Shown here: positions 1-7,435 of the stretch, one piece after another
Position numbering within the stretch: the stretch's first letter is position 1
Layout: each line of letters begins with the position of its first letter
Source of the DNA: Cyanobium sp. PLM2.Bin73
GTDB taxonomy: Bacteria; Cyanobacteriota; Cyanobacteriia; PCC-6307; Cyanobiaceae
Direction of reading: 5' to 3'
Length of the DNA stretch: 64,000 nt
Assembly (NCBI GenBank): GCA_007694915.1
Contig: REEV01000059.1
Coordinates: forward strand, 1 to 64,000
Notes under the pieces: model-generated
Told to the model about the DNA's origin: nothing
Database searches by the model: none
Seen by the model: only the letters and a program-made list of their open reading frames with translations
Position numbers and translations under genes: made by a program

Positions 1-2
1 GC

Positions 3-1739
3 GTGCGCCACTTCAATGCCGCCAGTGGAGCCTTCGACGGCCCTGAGGAGACCATCCGCATCCCTCTGCTGCCGCCCGATCGCTTCGGCCGCCGTCTCTT
101 TGATTCCCGCGGCCTGGCGGCTTCGGCACTCAATTCGGGCGGATGGCTGATCCATGGCGCCCCGGCAGCTGACGGGGTGTTCACGGTGCAATCGATCGAA
201 CCCCGCGCGTTGCTGGCCCTCACGCCCCAGCGGCGGATCACCGGCACGGCGGCCGCCCTGGAGCACATCAGCCGCCGCAACTGGGGTCCAGGACAGCTCC
301 AGCGCGGCAGCCTGCACACCACCCTGCTGGTTCCCGACCGCCGCAGGCTCGATGAGCGCGGGGCCGCCGACTGGGCGGTGGGTGACCGGGCCCTGCTGAT
401 CCATCTGTTCGGCGGCATCGGTGGTGCCGATGGTGAAGCCAGCCCCGTCCCCTGGACCGTGCCCGGTCACTTCTCCTTCGGCGAGGCGGAGGTGGTGCGC
501 GATCCGATCAGCGCTGAGCCGCGCCTGGATCTGCGCTACTTCCAGATCTATACCAACAACCCCAACGGCATCGTCTCTGGCTCCCTGCACGCCAGTGCCT
601 ACGCCGGCAGCCTCCAGCGCGGCTGGATCGGCACCAGACCGATCTCCGACCTGCTGGTGCGGGTGGATGGCCCGGCCCTCGATGCCATTGCCCTGCAGGC
701 GGAAATCCTGGCCGCCCGCTACCGCAGCGGCGATGGGGACGGCCTGGCGGTGGGGACCCCGTCCACCTCCTGCGTGCAGGACTCCATGCAGGCGCTCTGG
801 ATCGCCCTGCAGCAGCTGCGGCAGGACAGCGACCTGGACGACCTGTCCTCGGCCGGGACGGCACGCCGGCTGCAGCTGGCCGATGCGCTGGATCGGCTGC
901 TCACCCCCTTCGGGCGGGTGCGGACCGACTGGCGTGGGAATGCCGAGGTGACCTTCAGCGCCGGCACCGGCCGGCTCAGTGCCGGCGACCCCGGCGAGGG
1001 CGCTCGCAGCCCCTTCCAGGCCAGTCAGCGCCTGGGTGACGTGCTGCTCAGCTGGCGCTCGATGCTGCCCCGCCGGGCCCACGACGCCATGGCCCGCGAG
1101 TTCCTGCGGGCAGGCCTGCCCCTCTGGGTGCTGCGCAGCAACCAGATCCCCGGCGCCGATCCCCGCCTGGAGCCCCTCGCCCCCACTACGGTGCTGGGCC
1201 AGCTGCCGGTGCTGGGCACCCTGCTGCAACGCCTGCTGGACAGCCTGTTCCCGCCCCTGGTGCCCGCCGCCCAGGGCTTCAGCCTGCTGGTGCTGGGGAT
1301 CTACGGCGCCCTGGCCCTCGGCCATGGCTTCCGCAGCGGTTTTCTGTCCGGCCCCTGGCGCTGGCCGCCCCTGGCTCGTCTGCTGCCCAGGGCCGCTGGC
1401 CTGCTGCTGCTGCCGGCCCTGGTGGAGGAGCTGATCTTCCGCGTCGCCCTGCTGCCCCATCCCCTCGAGGGCGAGCACGGCGGCCGCCTGCTGGCCTGGA
1501 TCGCCCTCAGCACCGGCCTGTTCGTGCTCTACCACCCCCTGGCGGCGCGGCTCTGGTACCGCCACGCACGGGGGCTGTTCGACGACCCCCGCTTCCTGGT
1601 GCAGTGCACCCTGCTGGGGCTGGCCTGTGCCCTGGTCTACGTGGTCACCGGCTCCCTCTGGCCGCCGGTGCTGATCCACTGGCTGGCGGTGCTGGTGTGG
1701 CTGGAGCCGCTGCAGGGGCGGCTGCGGCTGGCGCGGTGA
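3..1739 (+). CDS. CPBP-family intramembrane protease, large, possibly 5'-truncated by the window
   Basis: Membrane protein with a long soluble N-terminal part (about 400 residues) and a hydrophobic C-terminal third. The C-terminal part has the hallmarks of the CPBP/Abi (CAAX-prenyl-protease-like) glutamic endopeptidases: an EELIFR motif near residue 474, a second motif FVLYH near 507 and a further His in a membrane helix near 558. These form the active site in this family. The soluble part contains a conserved-looking block around TPSTSCVQDS whose role I do not know. The frame is open to the window edge and the first start is a GTG at base 3, so the true N-terminus may lie outside. Its stop overlaps the GTG of the next gene, suggesting cotranscription. 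The substrate is unknown. Confidence 0.8.
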   Translation: MRHFNAASGAFDGPEETIRIPLLPPDRFGRRLFDSRGLAASALNSGGWLIHGAPAADGVFTVQSIEPRALLALTPQRRITGTAAALEHISRRNWGPGQLQRGSLHTTLLVPDRRRLDERGAADWAVGDRALLIHLFGGIGGADGEASPVPWTVPGHFSFGEAEVVRDPISAEPRLDLRYFQIYTNNPNGIVSGSLHASAYAGSLQRGWIGTRPISDLLVRVDGPALDAIALQAEILAARYRSGDGDGLAVGTPSTSCVQDSMQALWIALQQLRQDSDLDDLSSAGTARRLQLADALDRLLTPFGRVRTDWRGNAEVTFSAGTGRLSAGDPGEGARSPFQASQRLGDVLLSWRSMLPRRAHDAMAREFLRAGLPLWVLRSNQIPGADPRLEPLAPTTVLGQLPVLGTLLQRLLDSLFPPLVPAAQGFSLLVLGIYGALALGHGFRSGFLSGPWRWPPLARLLPRAAGLLLLPALVEELIFRVALLPHPLEGEHGGRLLAWIALSTGLFVLYHPLAARLWYRHARGLFDDPRFLVQCTLLGLACALVYVVTGSLWPPVLIHWLAVLVWLEPLQGRLRLAR

Positions 1740-2626
1740 GCAGCCGGATCCGGGTGGCCGTCTACGGAACCCTCAAGCGCGGGGAGAGCAACCACCACTG
1801 GCTGGCTGGCGCGCCGTTCCTGGGCCGCACCCGAATCCCCGGCCTGGAGCTCTACAACCTGGGCGACTACCCGATGGCCGTGCCCAGCCCGGATCCCCGG
1901 GCCCGCATCCACGCCGAGCTCTACCGGGTGGATGCGGCGGGCCTGGCCCGGCTGGATGTGCTCGAGGACTACCCCCACCTCTACGACCGCCGTCGACTGC
2001 AAAGCGCCGATGGCCGGCTCGCCTGGATCTACACCGGCAAGCCCGAGCAGGTGCGTGGCTGCCGGCGGGTGCCCTTCAACGACTGGGGGGCCACGCCGGT
2101 GTTCAGTTACGGCTCCAACCTCGACCCCCGGCAGCTGCGCCAGCGCTGCGCCGGCTGGGACGGCTTCGGCCTGGTGGCCCGCCTGGAGCATTGGCGCTGG
2201 GCGATCAACAAGCGCGCCCTGCATGATCCCCGCGAGGGTTTTGCCGGCATCCAGCCCCAGCCCGCTTCCAGCTGCTGGGGGCTGGTGCACCACCTCAGTC
2301 ACCGCGATCGGGCGGTGCTGGATCTGCTGGAGGGGGTGGCCATCGGCCAGTACCGCCACCACTGCGTGGAGGTGGCGTGCGGCGGGGAACGGCTGCCGGT
2401 GCTCACCTACGTGCCCCATCCGGATGTGGTGGCCGCCGGTCTGCGGCCCAGCCCCGGCTATGCCGCCCGCATCCTGCGGGGGGCCGCACACCACGGTCTG
2501 CCCGAGGCCTGGCGCTCCTGGCTGCAGCGGCAGCTGGACCCGCCGCCGCAGCCGGGGGGAGCGGGAGGGGGCATCGTGGCCCCCAGTGGCCACGACCCCC
2601 ATGGAGCCGGCGATCCTGGATGTTGA
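1736..2626 (+). CDS. Tandem gamma-glutamylcyclotransferase-like protein
   Basis: About 296 residues carrying two copies of the gamma-glutamylcyclotransferase (GGCT/AIG2-like) fold. The first begins with YGTLKRG near residue 9 and has the LDVLEDYP segment; the second begins with SYGSNLDPRQL near residue 123 and has LDLLEGV. Single-domain members release 5-oxoproline from gamma-glutamyl substrates using a conserved Glu; whether both halves are active here cannot be told. The GTG start at 1736 overlaps the TGA of the upstream protease gene, and I prefer it to the longer reading because the first domain starts immediately after it. The 3' end overlaps the next gene by 26 bases, so genes 1 to 3 look like one transcript. 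Confidence 0.75.
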   Translation: MSSRIRVAVYGTLKRGESNHHWLAGAPFLGRTRIPGLELYNLGDYPMAVPSPDPRARIHAELYRVDAAGLARLDVLEDYPHLYDRRRLQSADGRLAWIYTGKPEQVRGCRRVPFNDWGATPVFSYGSNLDPRQLRQRCAGWDGFGLVARLEHWRWAINKRALHDPREGFAGIQPQPASSCWGLVHHLSHRDRAVLDLLEGVAIGQYRHHCVEVACGGERLPVLTYVPHPDVVAAGLRPSPGYAARILRGAAHHGLPEAWRSWLQRQLDPPPQPGGAGGGIVAPSGHDPHGAGDPGC

Positions 2627-3554
2627 CCTGCTCGCCTTCGAGCGCGGAGGCGAGCGCCAGCGGCAGGCGGTGGTGGATGGCGTGATGCGCAGCCTGGCCA
2701 CGGGCTTCGTGGTCACCCGCAGCGATCTGCCGGCCGATCTGCTCGATGAGGCCTACGGGCTGCTGGAGCGCTTCTTCGCCCAGCCGGCGGCGCGCAAGGC
2801 GGCCTTCTCGGCCCCCGGATCCTGCGGCCAGACCGGCTACACGGGCCTGCTGGTGGAAACGGCAGCCGGGGAGCAGCGGGCCGACTGGAAGGAGATGCTC
2901 AACTGGGCCCAGCCTCTGCCGCCCCAGCACCCCCTGCGGCGGCGCTTTCCCCTGCTCTACCCGGAGCAGGTGCTGCCGGAGCCGCTGGTGCCCGGCATCA
3001 CGGCGGTGCTGGAGCGGTTCCACCACGCCATCGCCGACCTGCAGCGGCGCTTCCTGCGGGTGATTGCCACCGGCCTGGGGGTCCATCCCGCGTTCTTCGA
3101 CGCCGTGGTGGCGGAGGCCCCCACCCTCACCCGGGCCGTGCGCTACCCGCCCATGGAGCAGGCCCCCGCGGCCGGTCACGTGTGGGCGGCGGCCCACGGC
3201 GACATCAACCTGATCACCGCCCTGCCCCGGGCCACCGCCCCGGGCCTGCAGGTGCGGGTGGGTGAGCGCTGGGTGGAGGCGGTGGCCCCCGAGGGGCAGG
3301 TGATCCTCAACAGCGGGCTGATGCTGGAGTGGTTGAGCAACGGCCGCATCCCCACCGGCTGGCACCGGGTGGTGGCCCCCGACCACTGGACTGCCGCTCG
3401 CCTGAGCGTGGTGCAGTTCTGCCACCCGCGGCCGTCCACGGTGCTGGCCCCGCTGGCCAGCTGCATTGATGCCGCCCATCCCCAGCGCCATGCCGCCGTG
3501 ATGGCCGCCGATGCGCTCGAGTCCGTGCTCTACGCCATCAACCTGCTCAGGTGA
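2601..3554 (+). CDS. Fe(II)/2-oxoglutarate-type dioxygenase, isopenicillin-N-synthase-like family
   Basis: Soluble protein of about 317 residues. The HxD iron-binding motif is at about H197-G-D199, the distal His at about 254 (GWHRVV) and the R-x-S cosubstrate-binding motif at about 266-268 (ARLSV). This arrangement defines the isopenicillin N synthase / 2OG-Fe(II) oxygenase superfamily; the N-terminal DIOX_N-like region is also present (the QTGYTGL area). The substrate cannot be inferred. I chose the ATG at 2601, which overlaps the end of the tandem GGCT gene by 26 bases; the same frame extends upstream but only as low-quality shadow sequence. A small-molecule oxidation role is likely. Confidence 0.8.
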   Translation: MEPAILDVDLLAFERGGERQRQAVVDGVMRSLATGFVVTRSDLPADLLDEAYGLLERFFAQPAARKAAFSAPGSCGQTGYTGLLVETAAGEQRADWKEMLNWAQPLPPQHPLRRRFPLLYPEQVLPEPLVPGITAVLERFHHAIADLQRRFLRVIATGLGVHPAFFDAVVAEAPTLTRAVRYPPMEQAPAAGHVWAAAHGDINLITALPRATAPGLQVRVGERWVEAVAPEGQVILNSGLMLEWLSNGRIPTGWHRVVAPDHWTAARLSVVQFCHPRPSTVLAPLASCIDAAHPQRHAAVMAADALESVLYAINLLR

Positions 3555-3713
3555 TCGCGGGGCTGGATCCATCCGCCAACGGGGCAGATCCAGCTGGGTA
3601 GATGCACTCAACCCCCCGCTTCGGTGTGATCCGGCACCGACAGAGCCCGCAGGCGCTGTCTGGAGTGGACCTGTTCCCAACTCCATCCCGGTGTGCAGCA
3701 CCGGCAGCCCCCC

Positions 3714-4184
3714 ATGACCATCTCCCCGCCCAGGCCGGCCCCGTCCACCCACCAGTCCCTGGAGTCGATGCCGGACAAGCCGATGCCGGCGGCCGATGCC
3801 TTTGTGGCCGTGGCCCTGGCGGCCGTGTCCTGGGATGGCACCCTCACCGCCGCCGGCACCCGGGCCCTGCGCCACGCCATCGACTACCGCTCGCCCTACC
3901 GCGAGCTGGGCGACACCCAGGTGGCGCTGCTGATCAACAGCCTGCTGGAGCGTCTGCGCCAGGAGGGTGCCCAACATCTGATGCTCGAGGCCGGCCAGTG
4001 CCTGAGCCCGGATCTGCGCCGTTCCGCCTACGCCGTCGCCGCCGAGATCATGCGCTCCGACGGCGAGCTTCAGCCCGATGAGCGCAACATCCTCAGCACC
4101 CTGGCCGCCACCCTCGAGCTCGACGCCGCCGCCACGGTCCCCGTGCTGGAGGTGATGGAGGTGCTGCACGCGCCGGTGCAGTAA
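3714..4184 (+). CDS. TerB-like (tellurite-resistance family) protein
   Basis: Small soluble helical protein of about 156 residues. The C-terminal half has the TerB-type pattern: AAEIMRSDGELQPDERNIL near residues 104-122, a helix followed by an acidic D-G-E-L turn as in metal-binding TerB folds, with an earlier matching AVSWDGTLT near residue 40. TerB-domain proteins are linked to stress and membrane sensing, and a direct role in tellurite resistance should not be assumed. An in-frame ATG at 3693 would add seven residues, and one at 3768 would shorten the protein. It stands alone between a dioxygenase and a rhomboid gene. Confidence 0.65.
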   Translation: MTISPPRPAPSTHQSLESMPDKPMPAADAFVAVALAAVSWDGTLTAAGTRALRHAIDYRSPYRELGDTQVALLINSLLERLRQEGAQHLMLEAGQCLSPDLRRSAYAVAAEIMRSDGELQPDERNILSTLAATLELDAAATVPVLEVMEVLHAPVQ

Positions 4185-4242
4185 GCCGCCCGCCCCCAGC
4201 CGGCCCTGGCGATAGGGTCGTTCCCCGCACACATGGCGCGGC

Positions 4243-4830
4243 GTGAGCGACCTCCTGCCCCCACCCTCGCTGGCTCAGCGGCTCGACCGCAGCCTGGCCC
4301 GGCTGGGGCTGAAGGCGGCGCTGCCGGTGCTGGTGCTGGCGGTGGCCTGGGGCCAGGAGCTGGTGGATCAGCTGCTGTTCGGCGGCCGCTGGAATCTGCC
4401 GATGCTGCCCGGCGGTTCGATCCTGGGGGTGTTCACCGCCCCCTTCAGCCACAGCGGTTTCGGCCACCTGCTGGCCAACACGGCGCTGTTTCTGCCGCTC
4501 TCCTGGCTGGTGCTGCTGCGCGGCCGGCGCGATTACCTGGCCGTATGGATCGGGGTCTACGTCTGCGCCATCCCTGTCTGGCTGTTCTGGCCCGTGGGCA
4601 GCCATGGCCTCTCCGGGGTGGTGTATGGCCTGCTGGGCTATTTGCTGCTGATCGGCTGGCTGGAGAAGCGGCCCTTCTCCCTGCTGCTGTCGCTGTTCTG
4701 TCTGGTGAGCTATGGCGCCGTGCTGCCCAGCCTGATTCCCCTGTTCTCGCCTGCCGGGGTGAGCTGGATCGGCCACCTCAGCGGCTTTCTCGGTGGCGTG
4801 CTGGCGGCCTTCGCGGTATACCGCGAGTGA
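4243..4830 (+). CDS. Rhomboid-family intramembrane serine protease
   Basis: Integral membrane protein of 195 residues with about six hydrophobic helices. The catalytic dyad is recognisable: GLSG with the nucleophilic Ser near residue 123 and SWIGHLSG with the catalytic His near 178. The HSGFGHLLAN segment near residue 70 matches the oxyanion-stabilising HxxxN motif of rhomboids. It would cleave transmembrane helices of unknown client proteins in the cytoplasmic or thylakoid membrane. The start is a GTG at 4243, and the stop overlaps the GTG of the following hydrolase gene, so the two are probably translated from one message. Confidence 0.85.
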   Translation: MSDLLPPPSLAQRLDRSLARLGLKAALPVLVLAVAWGQELVDQLLFGGRWNLPMLPGGSILGVFTAPFSHSGFGHLLANTALFLPLSWLVLLRGRRDYLAVWIGVYVCAIPVWLFWPVGSHGLSGVVYGLLGYLLLIGWLEKRPFSLLLSLFCLVSYGAVLPSLIPLFSPAGVSWIGHLSGFLGGVLAAFAVYRE

Positions 4831-5531
4831 GCGGTCCCTCGCCAACACCCCCCTCGCCCACGCTGATCCTGGGGGGCTTTCTGATCACCCCCGAGGCCTA
4901 CGCGCCCATGGCGGCGGCCATCGGCGAACGCAGCGGCCAGCAGGTGGCGGTGGTGCCCGCCGGCAAGGGCGACTGGCTGCTCACCAGCTGGAGCCTGGGC
5001 TGGTGCCGGCTGCTCGACCGCAGCCAGGTTCTCCTGCAGGAGCTGGCTGCGGCGTCCCCCACGGGCCGGGTGACGCTGGTGGGCCACAGCTCCGGCGGCG
5101 TGATGCTGCGTCTGCTGCTGGGCGATGAGCCCTTCGCCGGCCGCGTCTACGGCCTGCGCGATCGGGTGGACACCCTGCTCAGCCTGGGCAGCCCCCACCG
5201 TGCCCTGCGCGGCACGGCCCTGCGCCGGCTGGTGGACCAGCGCTACCCCGGCGCCTTCTTCGGCGACCAGGTGCGCTACGTGTCGGTGGCCGGTGCGATC
5301 GAACCCGCCCAGCTGCGACCCCGGGCCCGCCGCCTGGTGCGCCGCTCCTACAGCGCCATCAGCGATGACCCCGACTGCCCCGGCGACGGGCTGGTGCCGG
5401 TGAGTTCCGCCCTGCTGAGCGGCTCCGAGCAGCGGCTGCTGGAGGGGGTGGGCCACGGCGGCTGGTTCGCCGAGCGCTGGTATGGCAGCCCGGAGGTGCT
5501 GCCACGCTGGCTGGATCTGCTCGTAGCCTGA
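4827..5531 (+). CDS. Alpha/beta-hydrolase, lipase/esterase-like
   Basis: About 234 residues with an alpha/beta-hydrolase core. The nucleophile elbow GHSSGG lies near residues 86-91 (Ser 88), a likely acidic residue is in CPGDGLVP near 189, and the catalytic His is in GVGHGG near 210. Cyanobacterial proteins of this shape are usually annotated as lipases or triacylglycerol-lipase-like esterases; the substrate is unknown. The GTG start overlaps the rhomboid stop (GTGA). An open frame continues upstream through the rhomboid gene but gives a proline- and arginine-rich shadow, so I reject the longer form. Confidence 0.8.
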   Translation: MSGPSPTPPSPTLILGGFLITPEAYAPMAAAIGERSGQQVAVVPAGKGDWLLTSWSLGWCRLLDRSQVLLQELAAASPTGRVTLVGHSSGGVMLRLLLGDEPFAGRVYGLRDRVDTLLSLGSPHRALRGTALRRLVDQRYPGAFFGDQVRYVSVAGAIEPAQLRPRARRLVRRSYSAISDDPDCPGDGLVPVSSALLSGSEQRLLEGVGHGGWFAERWYGSPEVLPRWLDLLVA

Positions 5532-5552
5532 GCCGGCCCTCAGCGCCACGGC

Positions 5553-6149
5553 ATGCCGTTTGGATTCAGCTGGCCCCCCGAGGCCTACCTGTGGTTCAAG
5601 ACCCTCCACATCGTGGGGGTGGTGGTGTGGTTTGCCGGGCTGTTCTATCTGGTGCGGTTGTTCATCTACCACCGGGAAGCGGCCGAGCTCGAGCCTCCGT
5701 TGCGGGAGGCGTTCGAGCGGCAGTACGGGCTGATGGAGCGTCGCCTGGCCAACATCATCACCACCCCGGGGATGGTGGTGGCGGTGGTGTGCGCCGCCGG
5801 CCTGCTGGCGGTGAATCCGGCCTGGCTGAAGCAGGGCTGGATGCACGCCAAGCTCGCCTTCGTGGCGGCCCTGCTGGCCTACCATTGGTTCTGCTACCGG
5901 CTGATGGGCCAGCTGCAGCGGGGCAGCTGCGGCTGGAGCGGCCGCCAGTTGCGCGCCCTCAACGAACTGCCCACCCTGCTGCTGGTGCTGGTGGTGATGC
6001 TGGTGGTGTTCAAGAACCAGTTCCCCACCGGCGCCGCCACCTGGCTGATCGTGGCCCTGGTGGTGTTCATGGCCGCGTCGATCCAGTTCTACGCCCGCTG
6101 GCGGCGGCTGCGGGCCGAGCGCCTGATGACGGAGGCCGCCGGTGGTTAA
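5553..6149 (+). CDS. hemJ: Protoporphyrinogen IX oxidase, HemJ type
   Basis: Membrane protein of 198 residues with four to five hydrophobic helices, matching the HemJ (UPF0093) family that oxidises protoporphyrinogen IX to protoporphyrin IX, the last shared step before the heme and chlorophyll branches. The N-terminal helix has the conserved LKTLHIVGVVVWFAG pattern with the functional His near residue 19, followed by YLVRLFIYH, and a W-M-H-A-K segment lies near residue 89. Picocyanobacteria commonly use HemJ rather than HemG or HemY. The end overlaps the following PHP gene by 8 bases. It supplies substrate to the type of chelatase encoded at 46-52 kb. Confidence 0.9.
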   Translation: MPFGFSWPPEAYLWFKTLHIVGVVVWFAGLFYLVRLFIYHREAAELEPPLREAFERQYGLMERRLANIITTPGMVVAVVCAAGLLAVNPAWLKQGWMHAKLAFVAALLAYHWFCYRLMGQLQRGSCGWSGRQLRALNELPTLLLVLVVMLVVFKNQFPTGAATWLIVALVVFMAASIQFYARWRRLRAERLMTEAAGG

Positions 6150-6822
6150 CGCAGCCGTCCAGCCCCGGCCGTTCCGCCGCCACCCCCTGGCGCCGGTGCT
6201 GGCCTCGATCACCCCGCAGTGCTGCCCGCAGCGGGTGAATTTCCATTGCCACACCACCTGGAGTGACGGCAGCCTGCGGCCCGCCCAACTGGCAGCCCAG
6301 GCCATAGGGCTCGGTCTGGAGCACCTGGCGGTGACTGACCACCATGCCCTGCACGCCCACGCTGAGGTGGCCGCCTGCTTCGCGGCGGCCACCGAGCGGG
6401 GCCGGCCGGTGCCCGTGCTCTGGCGGGGGGTGGAGATCAGCTGCCTGCTGGAGGGCTGCCTGGTGCACGTGCTCGCCCTCGGCTTTGAGGCCGAGCACGA
6501 GGCTCTCCACCCTTATCTACAGGGCTGCAGCGTCGTGGGCCCAGCCCTGCGCGCCGAGGCGGTGCTGGCGGCGATCCGCTCCGCCAACGGTCTGGCCGTG
6601 CTCGCCCACCCGGCCCGCTACCGGCTGCCCTTCCAGCGCCTGATCGCGGCGGCGGCCGACCTCGGATTCGATGGCGCTGAAGCTTGGTACGACTACGCCA
6701 TGCAGCCCAGCTGGCAGCCCACGCCGGTGGTGTGTGAGGCCATCGCCCGTGACCTGGAGCGGCGGGGACTGCTCAGCAGTTGCGGTACGGATACCCATGG
6801 GCTGGAGCTCCGCGGCCGCTAG
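6142..6822 (+). CDS. PHP-domain metal-dependent phosphoesterase
   Basis: 226-residue PHP (polymerase and histidinol phosphatase) domain protein. Metal-binding motifs are visible: HCHTTWSDG near residues 35-43, TDHHA near 65-69, a Glu in GVEIS near 98, AHPAR near 155, and GTDTHG near 215. Stand-alone members are metal-dependent phosphoesterases, some acting on nucleotides such as 3',5'-bisphosphates, but the substrate here is unknown. The GTG start at 6142 overlaps the hemJ stop by 8 bases. The C-terminus after GTDTHG is short, ending a few residues later. Confidence 0.8.
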   Translation: MVNAAVQPRPFRRHPLAPVLASITPQCCPQRVNFHCHTTWSDGSLRPAQLAAQAIGLGLEHLAVTDHHALHAHAEVAACFAAATERGRPVPVLWRGVEISCLLEGCLVHVLALGFEAEHEALHPYLQGCSVVGPALRAEAVLAAIRSANGLAVLAHPARYRLPFQRLIAAAADLGFDGAEAWYDYAMQPSWQPTPVVCEAIARDLERRGLLSSCGTDTHGLELRGR

Positions 6823-6852
6823 GGTTTGCTGACACACTCCCCCTCTGCACCG

Positions 6853-7395
6853 ATGGGTCTGTTCGATCGTCTGCTCTCCTTTGGTTCCGGCAGCGGCAGT
6901 GCCCAGTCCGGAGCCCCCGCCGCCAAACCCCAGCCGAAAAAAGCCGCCGAGGCGGTGTATCTCGACCCCGACGAGGCCACCAGCATGGGCAACGTCAATT
7001 TCATGCGCCGCTCCAACACCATCCGCCGCACCTTCCCCGGCAGTGCCAGCAGCCCCGGGCAGAAGGAGATGGTGGCTGAGGTGGGCTCGATGGAGGCCCG
7101 CATCGAGAAGGTGTCCGAAGGACTGGGTGGCAGCACGAGCGCTGCCGGGTCCATGGGTCTCAACGACGGCGTGCCCAAGCCCGTGAAGAAGACCTTCGCC
7201 CAGCAGATGTCCCAGGCGGAGCTGCTGCAGCGTCAGAAGGGCACCGCCGTGGCCGGGGTCAACCAGCCCGCCGCCGCCAAGCCGGCGGCCGCCACTCCCG
7301 CCGCTCCATCCCCGAGCCAGCCCTCCGCCTTGGACACCGCCAAGCCCGGCACCATCGATCCCTTCCGCCAGATGGTGAGGGATGTGATCAGCTGA
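6853..7395 (+). CDS. Conserved picocyanobacterial hypothetical protein
   Basis: About 180 residues, no domain that I recognise. It begins MGLFDRLLSFG, has a better-ordered middle (YLDPDEATSMGNVNFMRRSN, then a TIRRTFPG segment, roughly residues 38-65) and a disordered alanine- and proline-rich tail. The middle block looks selected, because the flanking low-complexity sequence is very different. No signal peptide or membrane helix is evident. An upstream in-frame TTG exists, but ATG 6853 fits the compact amphipathic N-terminus. It lies convergent to cobN. I have a recollection of similar proteins next to cobN in marine Synechococcus and Prochlorococcus, which I cannot verify here. Confidence 0.7.
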   Translation: MGLFDRLLSFGSGSGSAQSGAPAAKPQPKKAAEAVYLDPDEATSMGNVNFMRRSNTIRRTFPGSASSPGQKEMVAEVGSMEARIEKVSEGLGGSTSAAGSMGLNDGVPKPVKKTFAQQMSQAELLQRQKGTAVAGVNQPAAAKPAAATPAAPSPSQPSALDTAKPGTIDPFRQMVRDVIS

Positions 7396-7435
7396 GGACG
7401 GCACGGCAGGGCACTGCCCTGCTCATGGGCTGCCT

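Noticed and set aside
3714-4184. Tellurite resistance operon
   Set aside because: Only a lone TerB-like gene is present; no TerC, TerD or TerZ neighbours.
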